Source of the DNA: Halococcus qingdaonensis
Lineage (GTDB): Archaea; Halobacteriota; Halobacteria; Halobacteriales; Halococcaceae
Direction: 5' to 3'
Length of the DNA stretch: 64,000 nt
Assembly: GCF_024508235.1 (NCBI RefSeq)
Contig: NZ_CP101943.1
Coordinates: 868,001 to 932,000, forward strand
Part shown: piece by piece, positions 25,796-33,503 of the stretch
How positions within the stretch are numbered: the first letter of the stretch is position 1
Layout: each line of letters starts with the position of its first letter
Made by a program: the position numbers and the translations under genes
Notes under the pieces: generated by a model
Database searches by the model: none
What the model was told of the DNA's origin: nothing
What the model saw: only the letters and a program-made list of their open reading frames with translations

Positions 25796-26944
25796 ATGTT
25801 CGGAACGATCACCGCGCGCGATCTCGCGACGCGCCTCGATAGGGATGCCGAGGACTACGTCCTCGTCGACACACGCCCGGCCGAGAGCTACGACTCGTGG
25901 CGCGTGACGGGTGCGGAGAACGTCCCGTTCGGACCGGCCGAAGAGCTGAGCGACGACCAGCGCGACCGGATCACGGAACTGGCAGACGGCGACGAGATAC
26001 TCACCATCTGCGGAAAGGGTGCGACATCGACGCGGCTCGCCTCGGAACTCGACGCCGACGGGCTCGCGGACGTCTCGGTCGTCACCGGTGGGATGCGCGC
26101 CTGGAACGAACTCTACGAGACCGCCACGGTCGAGACCGCGTCTGACGACCTCATCGTCAGGCAGTTCCAGCGCCGTGCGAAGGGCTGTCTCTCCTATCTC
26201 GTCGGCTCGGAGCGCGCCGGCGAAGCCATTGTCGTCGATCCGACCCGCCACACCGACCAGTACATCACGACGGCCGCCGAGCACGGCCTGGAGATCACGG
26301 GCGTGCTCGACACGCACGTCCACGCCGATCACATCTCCGGCGGTCGTGAACTTACAAATCGGCTCGGCGTTCCGTACTACCTCGGCGAGAAGGCAGCCGA
26401 GCGCGATCTCGCCGTCGATTTCGAACCACTCGCCGACGGCGAGACCCTCTCGATCGGCGACGGCGAGATCGAGACGCTCGCCGCACCCGGCCACACGACC
26501 GAGATGGTCGCCTACCGCGTCGATAGCGTCCTCCTGACCGGCGACAGTCTCTTCCTGGATTCCGTCGGCCGCACGGAACTCGAATTCGGCGAGGAGGAAG
26601 CCGAGACGGGCGCGCGAATGCAGTACGACACTCTCCACGACACGCTGCTCGAACTGCCCGACGAACTCATCGTTCTGCCGGACCACGTCACGGTGCACGA
26701 CGACGGCACCTACGCGAACGCCGAACCGGGCGAGCTCGTCGGTGCCACGCTCGGCGATGTGCGCGATCGGCTCGATCTCGTGGATCTCGACGAAGACGCC
26801 TTCGTCGAGCGGATGGTCGACGACGTCCCCGCAAAACCGGACAACTACGAGACGATCATCGCGATCAATCGCGGCGTCGAGAACACGAGAAACGCCACCG
26901 AGGCGACGACGCTCGAGACGGGAGCGAACAACTGCGCGGCCTGA
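25796..26944 (+). CDS. Rhodanese-metallo-beta-lactamase fusion (persulfide dioxygenase-like)
   Basis: 382 residues. An N-terminal rhodanese domain (about 5-105) has the active loop ILTICGKGATSTR with Cys72. A metallo-beta-lactamase domain (about 120-340) carries DTHVHADHISGG (H174, H176, D178, H179) and LLTGDSLFLDSVGRTEL. The same pair occurs in ETHE1/persulfide dioxygenase systems, where rhodanese transfers sulfane sulfur and the non-haem iron domain oxidises it to sulfite. The order rhodanese first, dioxygenase second is less common than the reverse. The ATG at 25796 is preferred over in-frame ATGs upstream because of the TATA box. Function inferred from domains. Confidence 0.88.
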   Translation: MFGTITARDLATRLDRDAEDYVLVDTRPAESYDSWRVTGAENVPFGPAEELSDDQRDRITELADGDEILTICGKGATSTRLASELDADGLADVSVVTGGMRAWNELYETATVETASDDLIVRQFQRRAKGCLSYLVGSERAGEAIVVDPTRHTDQYITTAAEHGLEITGVLDTHVHADHISGGRELTNRLGVPYYLGEKAAERDLAVDFEPLADGETLSIGDGEIETLAAPGHTTEMVAYRVDSVLLTGDSLFLDSVGRTELEFGEEEAETGARMQYDTLHDTLLELPDELIVLPDHVTVHDDGTYANAEPGELVGATLGDVRDRLDLVDLDEDAFVERMVDDVPAKPDNYETIIAINRGVENTRNATEATTLETGANNCAA

Positions 26945-26953
26945 GCGGCTCGA

Positions 26954-27226
26954 TCAGATCGTGTCGTCGGGGTCGTGTTCGTCGGCCATGCGCTCGACTT
27001 CGCTCGCGTAGCGTTCCCGCAGATCGGAGTCGTCGATGCGTTCGAGATCGTCCGTCGAGACGTCTTTCGCGGCGGTCACGGTGTCGACGCCGATGGCTTG
27101 GGCGGCGAGTTCTCGGCGGAAGAGTCGCTCGCCGTCGGGCGTCGCGTACTTGAGGATGATGAGATCGCGGTTGTTGTACCCACGCTCGACGAGCCAGACG
27201 CGGACGGTATCGGTTTCGTCGGCCAT
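26954..27226 (-). CDS. Small conserved haloarchaeal protein
   Basis: 90 residues, acidic. MADETDTVRVWLVERGYNNRD opens with a beta-strand-like segment that resembles an RNA- or metabolite-binding fold, followed by LIILKYATPDGERLFRREL and a helical, charged C terminus ending DEHDPDDTI. No zinc or catalytic motif is seen. It ends 9 bp from the rhodanese-MBL stop (convergent). Unknown function; the regular codon usage and lack of a better frame support a real gene. Confidence 0.7.
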   Translation of the reverse strand: MADETDTVRVWLVERGYNNRDLIILKYATPDGERLFRRELAAQAIGVDTVTAAKDVSTDDLERIDDSDLRERYASEVERMADEHDPDDTI

Positions 27227-27369
27227 ATCGGGAGAAGGGCGACCACCAGGTTAGGCGGTTCGGTTGTCGCGGGGTGGACGAGATCACGCTCTCCCCGTGA
27301 GCCCGAGAGCATCGATATCGACGAGGGGCCGACCGGACTAAGACGATGGCCCCTTCCTACTAGCTCGCC

Positions 27370-27474
27370 ATGTCGCGCTACGAGTGTACCGAGTGCGATT
27401 GGACGGGTGAGTTGCTCTTCGACGCACTCGACCACGCCGAGATCCACGAAGTCAGGCGAACCAACCGGGGCTGA
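27370..27474 (+). CDS. 34-residue single zinc-finger micro-protein
   Basis: Begins ATG TCG CGC TAC GAG TGT and encodes MSRYECTECDWTGELLFDAL then DHAEIHEVRRTNRG. Cys6 and Cys9 with His22 and His26 form a C2H2-type spacing (C-x2-C-x12-H-x3-H) in a protein too small for anything else. Tiny zinc-finger proteins are abundant in haloarchaea and a few affect swarming and biofilms, but this one has no assigned role. It lies 53 bp from the end of the convergent 49-residue zinc-ribbon gene. Confidence 0.65.
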   Translation: MSRYECTECDWTGELLFDALDHAEIHEVRRTNRG

Positions 27475-27531
27475 GAGCATGGTATTGCATGTACCTTCGG
27501 GCACCGGCCTGTGGCTCCCCGATGTGAAGCG

Positions 27532-27681
27532 CTACTCGGATTTGGACGTCTCGAACTCGTGCTCGCAGTCGAGACACTCGTAATGTGACTCGTCGGCATC
27601 GGCGGTGGAGTCCGCTATCTGAACGTTGTTGGAACCACATTCGGGACAGGTCACGTCGCTCGTCGTCGGTGTTTGACTCAT
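27532..27681 (-). CDS. 49-residue zinc-ribbon protein
   Basis: From ATG at 27679-27681. VTCPECGSNNVQIADSTADA followed by YECLDCEHEFETSKSE places two C-x2-C knuckles about 21 residues apart, a rubredoxin/TFIIB-like zinc ribbon. The remaining residues are acidic and disordered. It is short enough to be overlooked by gene callers. No partner gene is obvious; a role as a nucleic-acid- or protein-binding adaptor is only plausible. Confidence 0.72.
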   Translation of the reverse strand: MSQTPTTSDVTCPECGSNNVQIADSTADADESHYECLDCEHEFETSKSE

Positions 27682-28102
27682 GCCACTCCGTAACCCGCAC
27701 CAGTGCATAATCGCTCTGATACGCCCATATTTCGTCGCAGCGTCACGCATCCTCTACTGGGAACTTTTTCCGATTTTCCAGGATGGAGCGGAGCGCATGT
27801 CGGATGTATTACCTGCCGAAACGAAGTCCCCGCATCCGACGGAAATCCTTCGGGATATCACCGAGTGCGCTCGACGAGGATGGGAGACGGACCGATCGCC
27901 GACATCGACGGGTTCGATAGACGACGAAGAGACCACGTACCGGGTTCGATGGCTCGATTGGCGACCCATCCGATCGAGCGGTCGCTTTCGTTTCAGAGAT
28001 CTGCCAGCGGTTTCGCTTTGGATCGGCAAACGACGATGGGTACCGAGCCGAAGAACGTTGCCCAGAACGGCAAAAAACGAGCGGTTCCTCGGTGAGAGTG
28101 CA
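27682..28102. other. 421-bp interval without a confident gene
   Basis: Several open frames exist here, one running in frame into the Csp-like gene, but their translations are basic and Arg/Trp-rich, unlike haloarchaeal proteins. Possibly a decayed gene plus the promoter of the Cys-rich gene downstream. Nothing else stands out. Confidence 0.3.
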
Positions 28103-28441
28103 ATGGCAGTCCAACAGATCGGTCTGAGCGACGAGATGGAAGCGTGCGTCGACAGCTGCATCGAGGCCGCCGAGGTCTGCGAGTGGTGTGCAGACGAGTG
28201 TGCGGGCCACGGCGAGGAGATGGCCGAGTGTATCCGACTGTGCCGTGACGTCGCGGATCTCGCGTCGCTCTGTGCGCGACTGTGCGTCCGCGATTCGGCG
28301 TTCAACTCACAGGTCGCCCAGGCGTGCGCCGACGCCTGCGAGGCGTGTGCCGAGGAATGTGAACAGCACGATCACGATCACTGTCAGGCCTGTGCCGAAA
28401 TCCTGCCCCGATGTGCCGAGAGCTGTCGGGCCATGGCCTGA
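28103..28441 (+). CDS. Cys-rich four-helix copper-storage-like protein
   Basis: 112 residues with 17 Cys spaced along amphipathic helices (ACVDSCIEAAEVCEWCADEC, ECIRLCRDVADLASLCARLC, ACADACEACAEECEQ, CQACAEILPRCAESC). This is the DUF326/Csp pattern: Cys line the core of a four-helix bundle and bind many Cu(I) ions. No Tat or Sec signal is seen, so a cytosolic store is expected. The start ATG at 28103 matches the family N terminus. A nearby copper chaperone or exporter is not apparent in the window. Confidence 0.88.
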   Translation: MAVQQIGLSDEMEACVDSCIEAAEVCEWCADECAGHGEEMAECIRLCRDVADLASLCARLCVRDSAFNSQVAQACADACEACAEECEQHDHDHCQACAEILPRCAESCRAMA

Positions 28442-28460
28442 ACCAGAGCACGGTTTTTCA

Positions 28461-28904
28461 TTACACGAGCAGAGCGGTCCCGTCGAGAACGCGCCGGATG
28501 GTCCGTTCGGCGAGTAGCATCGTCGACCCGTTCCCACAGGCACAGCCGCTGAGAACCGTCACCGTTCCGGCGGCCGCCGCGCCGACCAGCACGGCGGCCG
28601 GAACGTTCCACCAGCGGTCGATCAGACCGACGGTGACGCCGACGAGCGCGACTAACAGCGATCCGACCGTGAGATACAGCCGTTCGATCCCGACTCCGAA
28701 GTAGCCGACGACGGGGAGTCGGTTCGCGCCGGCGACCTCCAGTGCAACCGACCCGACCGCCGGTTCGGGTGACAGCACTGGCCCCCGAGTCCCGAGCCAC
28801 ACGAACAGCCCGCCGGCGGCGAGCGCGCCGACGATCACCGCCAGCACGGCCAGGCCGAAGGTCGTTCCCGACGGTCGACCGAACCGCGACCGTACGGATG
28901 TCAT
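28461..28904 (-). CDS. Small membrane protein with a CxC motif
   Basis: 147 residues with three or four hydrophobic segments (about 13-38, 75-95, 100-120). A loop contains TVLSGCACGNGSTMLL, in which two Cys flank Ala. The function is unknown. The stop lies 19 bp beyond the stop of the Csp-like gene (convergent), and its start is 63 bp beyond the 3' end of the ornithine cyclodeaminase gene on the same strand. It could be linked to metal handling, but nothing beyond the Cys pair suggests so. Confidence 0.65.
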   Translation of the reverse strand: MTSVRSRFGRPSGTTFGLAVLAVIVGALAAGGLFVWLGTRGPVLSPEPAVGSVALEVAGANRLPVVGYFGVGIERLYLTVGSLLVALVGVTVGLIDRWWNVPAAVLVGAAAAGTVTVLSGCACGNGSTMLLAERTIRRVLDGTALLV

Positions 28905-28967
28905 ATCGACGAGAACGGCTTTCGCGCCTTTTTATCTGGTGGCGGATCGGTCGCCGACGAGTGGGGA

Positions 28968-30200
28968 CTATTCGTCGAGTAGCTGCTCGACGAGCATCGG
29001 CACGAAGGTACCGATATCCGTGACCATGCCGACCGCCTGTGCGCTCCCGCGATCGAGCAGTTGCGTGACGGTCGCGGGATTGATATCGACACAGACGACC
29101 CGCGTCGAGGAGGGCAGGCAGTTGCCGACCGCGACCGAGTGAAGCAGCGTCGAGAGCATGAGCACCATGTCGGCCTCGTGGGCCTGCTCGCGGATGGCGT
29201 TCTGCGCGTCGACCGAGTCCGTGATCGTGTCGGGCAGCGGGCCGTCGTCGCGGATCGATCCCGCCAGCACGAACGGGCGATCGTTGGCGACACACTCGTA
29301 CATCACGCCGGATTCGACCAGCCCCTCGTCGACCGCCTGCTCGATGGAGCCCGCACGGATGATCTCGCTGATCGTGTAGATGTGGTGTTTGTGGCCCTTT
29401 CGAGGGTGGTCGAGCGTTTCGGTGTTCATCCCGAGCGAGGTGCCGTAGAGATCGCGTTCGAGGTCGTGAACCGCGAAGCCGTTGCCCGCCGAGAGCATGT
29501 CGACGTAGCCCTCGCGGACCAGGCGGGCGAGCGATTCGCGCGCGCCGGAGTGGATGAGCGCCGGCCCACAGACGGCGAGCACCGAGCCACCCTCGCGCTT
29601 CGTTTCGGCGATCGCCTCGGCGACCTTCGCGATCGTCGATTCCGATGGGCGCTCGGAGGAGACACCACCCTGCATGAAGCCGAACGCGCCCTCGCGGTTC
29701 CGAGGGCGTTCGGGCGGACGAACGCGAATCCCGGTCTCGCCGGTGACGACGAGTTCGCCCTCCTCGATGGCGTTGAGAACCTTCGTGAAGGCGCGTGGTT
29801 CGCCGCTTTCTTCTTTCTCGACGACCACCGCACAGTCCATCTCGATGCGCTCGACGGGGATCCACTCGCCGTCGTGGCGGATCTCGGTGTGGTGGTTCGT
29901 CGTCGAGTAGAAGCCCGACGGTACGACCTGATCGTCGGGGGCGGGTTCGAGCGTCGCGTCGACGGGATGGGAAGGCGTGGCACCGTTCTGATGGAGTTCG
30001 TGGACGATCGACTGGAGCTCGTCCTCGGTGTCGGCCAGGACGGTGAGGCGGGCGTACGATTCCTCGACTTCGCTCCGGCCGATGTCGAACTCGTCGACCT
30101 CGAAGGAGCCGCCGAGATCCATGATGACGCCGAAACACGACTGCATCATCCCCGAGTCGATGATATGTCCCGAGAGCTCGACTTCGCGCGAGACGGTCAT
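28968..30200 (-). CDS. Archaeal ornithine cyclodeaminase (TIGR00300 / LOR-SDH-like)
   Basis: 410 residues from ATG at 30198-30200. The N-terminal alpha/beta domain (REVELSGHIIDSGMMQSCFG) is the LOR/SDH N-terminal domain seen in methanogen ornithine cyclodeaminase and cyanobacterial ArgZ-type fusions. VLAVCGPALIHSGARESLARLV and GNGFAVHDLERDLYGTSLG mark the catalytic/NAD region, and SAQAVGMVTDIGTFVPML closes it. The family converts ornithine to proline and ammonia. This is distinct from the mu-crystallin-like bacterial enzyme. It suggests proline is made from ornithine here. Confidence 0.85.
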   Translation of the reverse strand: MTVSREVELSGHIIDSGMMQSCFGVIMDLGGSFEVDEFDIGRSEVEESYARLTVLADTEDELQSIVHELHQNGATPSHPVDATLEPAPDDQVVPSGFYSTTNHHTEIRHDGEWIPVERIEMDCAVVVEKEESGEPRAFTKVLNAIEEGELVVTGETGIRVRPPERPRNREGAFGFMQGGVSSERPSESTIAKVAEAIAETKREGGSVLAVCGPALIHSGARESLARLVREGYVDMLSAGNGFAVHDLERDLYGTSLGMNTETLDHPRKGHKHHIYTISEIIRAGSIEQAVDEGLVESGVMYECVANDRPFVLAGSIRDDGPLPDTITDSVDAQNAIREQAHEADMVLMLSTLLHSVAVGNCLPSSTRVVCVDINPATVTQLLDRGSAQAVGMVTDIGTFVPMLVEQLLDE

Positions 30201-30240
30201 ATGGTTGCGTTTTCGTCGGTAGATAAGTCCGTTGTGGCTC

Positions 30241-30630
30241 TCAGGCGTCGGTGGACGATTCGACGATCCACTCCCGTTCGCTCCGTGCGGCGAGCCGGCC
30301 GTAGAGCGCGCGCAGGCCATCTGGATCGGTTTCCGGAAGCACGTGGAACTCGATGCGGCCGTCGCGGACCGACACTCGGAAGACGTCGCCGGTTTCGGTG
30401 TCGTGGACGAGATAGAGCGCCATCGGCAGATCGAACCAGTCGCCGTAGGTGTACGGGTCGCCGTCGAGCACGTCCCGGAGGAGTTCGTCGAGCGCTTCGT
30501 TCTCGTGATCGCCGGGTTCGGCGGCCGGTGACAGCGAGAAGACGGTCGAGCCCTCGTATTCGAGCCCCGCGTGGCGCGAGTAGCGCCGTTCCGGACGGTG
30601 GGGGATCGCGAACGAGGGCTCCTCGGTCAT
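30241..30630 (-). CDS. Conserved haloarchaeal protein, unknown
   Basis: 129 residues, very acidic; start MTEEPSFAIPHRPERRYSRH at 30630. GSTVFSLSPAAEPGDHENEA, DPYTYGDWFDLPMALYLVHD and VFRVSVRDGRIEFHVLPETD predict a small beta-rich fold. No motif that I can name. On the same strand as, and 40 bp upstream of, the ornithine cyclodeaminase start, so the two could be co-transcribed. Confidence 0.65.
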   Translation of the reverse strand: MTEEPSFAIPHRPERRYSRHAGLEYEGSTVFSLSPAAEPGDHENEALDELLRDVLDGDPYTYGDWFDLPMALYLVHDTETGDVFRVSVRDGRIEFHVLPETDPDGLRALYGRLAARSEREWIVESSTDA

Positions 30631-30678
30631 GGCTATCACGGGCTACGGCGCGATATCGTTTATATGTACGGGCGGGAA

Positions 30679-31281
30679 TCAGTCCACCGCGACCGGACAG
30701 CCGTTGATCTCGCCGCCGCGCATCCCGCGCGCGAGCCAGAACAGCGAGAGCACGAGCGCGACGAGCGCGAGCGCTGCGAACTCCAGCCCCTCGAACGGGA
30801 GCACCGTGAGCGAGGCCGTCACGCCAAAGAGCGAGAGCACGCCCGCGAGCACGGCCGAGCCACAGGCCGCACAGCCCGCTCCCAGCGTTCCCAGGAGAAC
30901 GCCGGCGACGCTCGTGGTGCCCTGTGCGGCCGACAGCGCGTGCTCACGGAGGTGGTAGACGACCATCGCCACGTCGAGGCCGACGAGCAGTGCGGTCACG
31001 ACGAGCAGTATGCCCTGGAACGTGCCGTAGTTCGTTCCGACGAAGGGGTACTGCTCGGCGAGGATCACGAGCCGGCTGCCGAGCGGGAGCGATCCCGAGA
31101 GGAGAAAGCCGGCGAGCGGGAGGTTCTGTGAGAGCACGAACAGCGTGAGGCCGACGAGGGCGGCGACGAGCGCGAGCACGGCATAGACAGGGATCGTCAC
31201 GACCAGTCGAGCCGTGCGGGCCATCAGTCGCCAGTCGCGGGCGCGGGTCGGCAACCGAACCGAGCGCGAGCGGGTGCTCAT
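30679..31281 (-). CDS. Membrane protein with CAAC motif, partner of the DsbA-like lipoprotein
   Basis: 200 residues, about five membrane segments. The fourth region carries GTLGAGCAACGSAVLAGVL, a C-x2-C pair in or next to the membrane, as expected for a thiol-disulfide carrier or membrane oxidoreductase (compare DsbB/DsbD/VKOR, which share no obvious similarity here). It begins with the ATG that overlaps the DsbA-like gene's stop (31278-31281, ATGA on the minus strand), so the two products are probably made together. Assignment as the redox partner is inference. Confidence 0.65.
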   Translation of the reverse strand: MSTRSRSVRLPTRARDWRLMARTARLVVTIPVYAVLALVAALVGLTLFVLSQNLPLAGFLLSGSLPLGSRLVILAEQYPFVGTNYGTFQGILLVVTALLVGLDVAMVVYHLREHALSAAQGTTSVAGVLLGTLGAGCAACGSAVLAGVLSLFGVTASLTVLPFEGLEFAALALVALVLSLFWLARGMRGGEINGCPVAVD

Positions 31282-32033
31282 TCGGCCCCCAACGCCTGTG
31301 CGAACACCCGATAGCTCTGTGCGCCCCGTACTTCGGTCAAGAATTTTCCGTCGCGAAAGAGGTAGAACGTCGGCGTGCTCACAACGCCCGCAGCATCGCC
31401 GGCGTCGGCGTCGCGCTGGATGGCTCTATCGAATGCCTTCGCTTCGGCGTCCGCGACGACCGCGCTGGCATCGACCGCCGTTTCGGCCGCGAGGAACTCC
31501 TCCGTGCGATCCAGGACGTTCTCCTCACTGAACTCCTCCTGCGTGGCGAAGTAGTGGCCTTCGAGCGCCCAGAACGGCTCCTCGCCGCGGGCGAACGCGG
31601 CTTCGAGCGCCTGCATCGCGGGCTCGCCCCACGCGAAGGCGTGCGGGAAGTTCCGATAGACGAAGGTCGCCTCGCCGGGCTCGACGAGCTTCGATTCGAT
31701 CGCCGGGAGGGTGTCCTCGTTGAACCGTCGGCAGTTGTGACACGACGGGTCCTCGAAGGCAACGATCGTCGCAGGGGCCGTTCCGGGTGCGGGGCCGAGA
31801 AACGGCTGGGCGGCGAGCGTCGTGGCCGCCGGATGGTCGAGCACCGGGGCGGCGGTCCCCGCGATGGCCGTCGATCCGTTGGGACTCATCGAGCCGGAGC
31901 CCGAATCGTTCTCGTTCGACCCACCCGTTCCGTCCGCTGTGTCGGCCGAACCGGTGCCCCCGCTGCCGAGACAGCCGGCGAGCGCACCCGCCGCCACGGC
32001 GCTCGCGAGAAACGCCCGCCGTCGGAGTGCCAT
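31278..32033 (-). CDS. DsbA-family thioredoxin-fold lipoprotein
   Basis: 251 residues from ATG at 32031-32033. The N terminus MALRRRAFLASAVAAGALAG is a twin-arginine signal, followed by a lipobox Cys (AGCLGS), then a Gly/Asn/Ser linker (to about 55). The thioredoxin-like domain has ATIVAFEDPSCHNCRRFNED (C-x2-C in a Cys-His-Asn-Cys centre), like DsbA/DsbG-type oxidoreductases, and the cis-Pro loop VVSTPTFYLF. It should sit on the outer face of the cytoplasmic membrane and oxidise or isomerise exported proteins. Overlaps the membrane partner gene by 4 bp. Confidence 0.88.
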   Translation of the reverse strand: MALRRRAFLASAVAAGALAGCLGSGGTGSADTADGTGGSNENDSGSGSMSPNGSTAIAGTAAPVLDHPAATTLAAQPFLGPAPGTAPATIVAFEDPSCHNCRRFNEDTLPAIESKLVEPGEATFVYRNFPHAFAWGEPAMQALEAAFARGEEPFWALEGHYFATQEEFSEENVLDRTEEFLAAETAVDASAVVADAEAKAFDRAIQRDADAGDAAGVVSTPTFYLFRDGKFLTEVRGAQSYRVFAQALGAE

Positions 32034-32182
32034 GCACGACGAAGGATCGCCGCGAGCATAGACCTCGCCCGGACGGGCACGGTGCGCGCACAAACGCCAA
32101 CATCCTGGTCACCCGTTTCGGCCGTGTGGTGCCCGGGCCAGCGGCCGACGGCGTTATTCCCGACCGCGCCCTTGGTCGAGCC

Positions 32183-32881
32183 ATGTGCGGACGCTACACC
32201 CTCTTCACGCCGCCGGCAGACATCGAGGAGCGCTTCGGCGCGAGCTTCGAGGGATCGCCACGGCCGCGATACAACGCCGCACCGAGCCAGTCGCTGCCGG
32301 TGATCACGAACGACGCGCCCGAGACCATCGACACGCTCGAATGGGGGCTGATCCCACATTGGGTCGACGATCGATCGGACGCGAACCGACCGATCAACGC
32401 CCGTGCCGAGACCGTCGCCGAGAAGCGGAGCTTTCGGGACGCGTATCAGAACCGGCGCTGTCTCGTACTCGCCGACGGGTTCTACGAGTGGCAAGGGATG
32501 AACGGGGGCAAACAGCCCTACCGGGTGACGCTCGACAGCGGGGAGCCGTTCGCGATGGCCGGGCTCTGGGAGCGCTGGCAGCCGCCACAGAAACAGACCG
32601 GACTGGGCGAGTTCGGCGATGGCCGGCCCGACGGCGAGGCCGACCCCGTCGAGACGTTCACGATCGTCACGACCGAGCCGAACGAGGTCGTCGGCGAGCT
32701 GCACCATCGGATGGCGGTCGTTCTGCAGGAGGGCGACGAACGGCGCTGGCTCGACGACGGTGATGCCGAGCTACTGCGGCCATACCCCGACGAGATGACG
32801 GCCTACCCGGTCTCGACGGCCGTCAACGATCCCTCGAATGATCACCCGGAACTCGTCGAGGAGGTCGATGCGGCCGCCTGA
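32183..32881 (+). CDS. SRAP/HMCES-type DNA-protein crosslink protein (YedK family)
   Basis: 232 residues. Starts MCGRYTLF, where Cys2, exposed after Met removal, forms the thiazolidine link to abasic sites in single-stranded DNA. Other conserved parts are RYNAAPSQSLPV, WGLIPHW, NARAETVAEKRSF (Asn and Glu of the active site), GFYEWQ and the His of ELHHRMAV. These proteins shield abasic sites in ssDNA from error-prone repair. The start ATG at 32183 gives the required N terminus, so longer frames upstream are wrong. Convergent with nothing close; copy B of the intergenic repeat follows. Confidence 0.95.
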   Translation: MCGRYTLFTPPADIEERFGASFEGSPRPRYNAAPSQSLPVITNDAPETIDTLEWGLIPHWVDDRSDANRPINARAETVAEKRSFRDAYQNRRCLVLADGFYEWQGMNGGKQPYRVTLDSGEPFAMAGLWERWQPPQKQTGLGEFGDGRPDGEADPVETFTIVTTEPNEVVGELHHRMAVVLQEGDERRWLDDGDAELLRPYPDEMTAYPVSTAVNDPSNDHPELVEEVDAAA

Positions 32882-32924
32882 GGCTGATTCGCAGAGAATT
32901 CCGTGAGATGGCTTAGGGATGACC

Positions 32925-33499
32925 GGTCGCGGTGCGACCCTCGGCGGATGAAGGGCGAGGGCGCGAGTGGAACGAGCGCCCGAGGGCTTCGGCAGTGCTG
33001 TGGGGTGCGGTTTGTGGAGGGTGGTAGCATCCGCGCGAACGAAGCGAGGTTCGACTGGAGGGAGAACCTCGGAAGCGAACGGTGAACGGAATGAACCGTG
33101 AGCAGCGAGCGCGGTTCGCGAGAGACGCGAAGTCGTTCGAGAGGGCGAAGCCCTCTCGTGATCTCGAAGTGCTTTCGGCACTTCGAAGAGTCGTCGGAAG
33201 ACCCGCGGTCTTCCGAGATGACGAGACGCCGAAGGCGTCTCGAACCACGTCTCTCTGGCTCTCGTTCACTCCCTGCGGTCGTTTACGAGAACGCCGTGAA
33301 CGAGCGCCGTAGGCGCGAGTGAGCGGGAGTTTTTAGCGTAGCTTTTTGCGAGTGGCGAGGGACCGGAGGTCCCTCGTACCGTGCGAGCGGGCCATGCGCG
33401 GCGCTGCGCGCCGCGAGTTCGAGGCGGCGAAGCCGCCTCGCACGCCCGCGAGCAGAGAGTGGTGGCCGACCGCGGGGAGGCCACCCGACGCAGTAAAAA
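32925..33499. repeat. Dispersed intergenic repeat, copy B (longest), with hairpin array
   Basis: Non-coding, between SRAP and gamma-carbonic anhydrase 3' ends. Conserved blocks: GGCGGATGAAGGGCGAGG (32943-32960), CGAGGGCTTCGGCAGTGCTG (32981-33000), GTGGTAGCATCCGCGCGAAC (33021-33040), a GAACGAAG block, then GTTTTTAGC, GCTTTTTGCG and AGTAAAAAGG at the end. In between lie perfect hairpins at 33138-33158, 33164-33186, 33194-33216, 33222-33242, 33304-33316, 33356-33376, 33397-33415 and 33420-33440, several with a GAA loop. It shares its blocks with the copies listed at 10.5, 49, 51.9, 61 and 62.2 kb. Confidence 0.8.
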
Positions 33500-33503
33500 G
33501 GTC

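Noticed and set aside
27703..28095. Possible gene before the Cys-rich protein
   Set aside because: Translation is basic and irregular, with no protein-like features; may be a decayed gene at most.
33138..33440. CRISPR array
   Set aside because: The regularly spaced units are hairpins with different arms, not identical repeats separated by unique spacers, and no cas genes are present.
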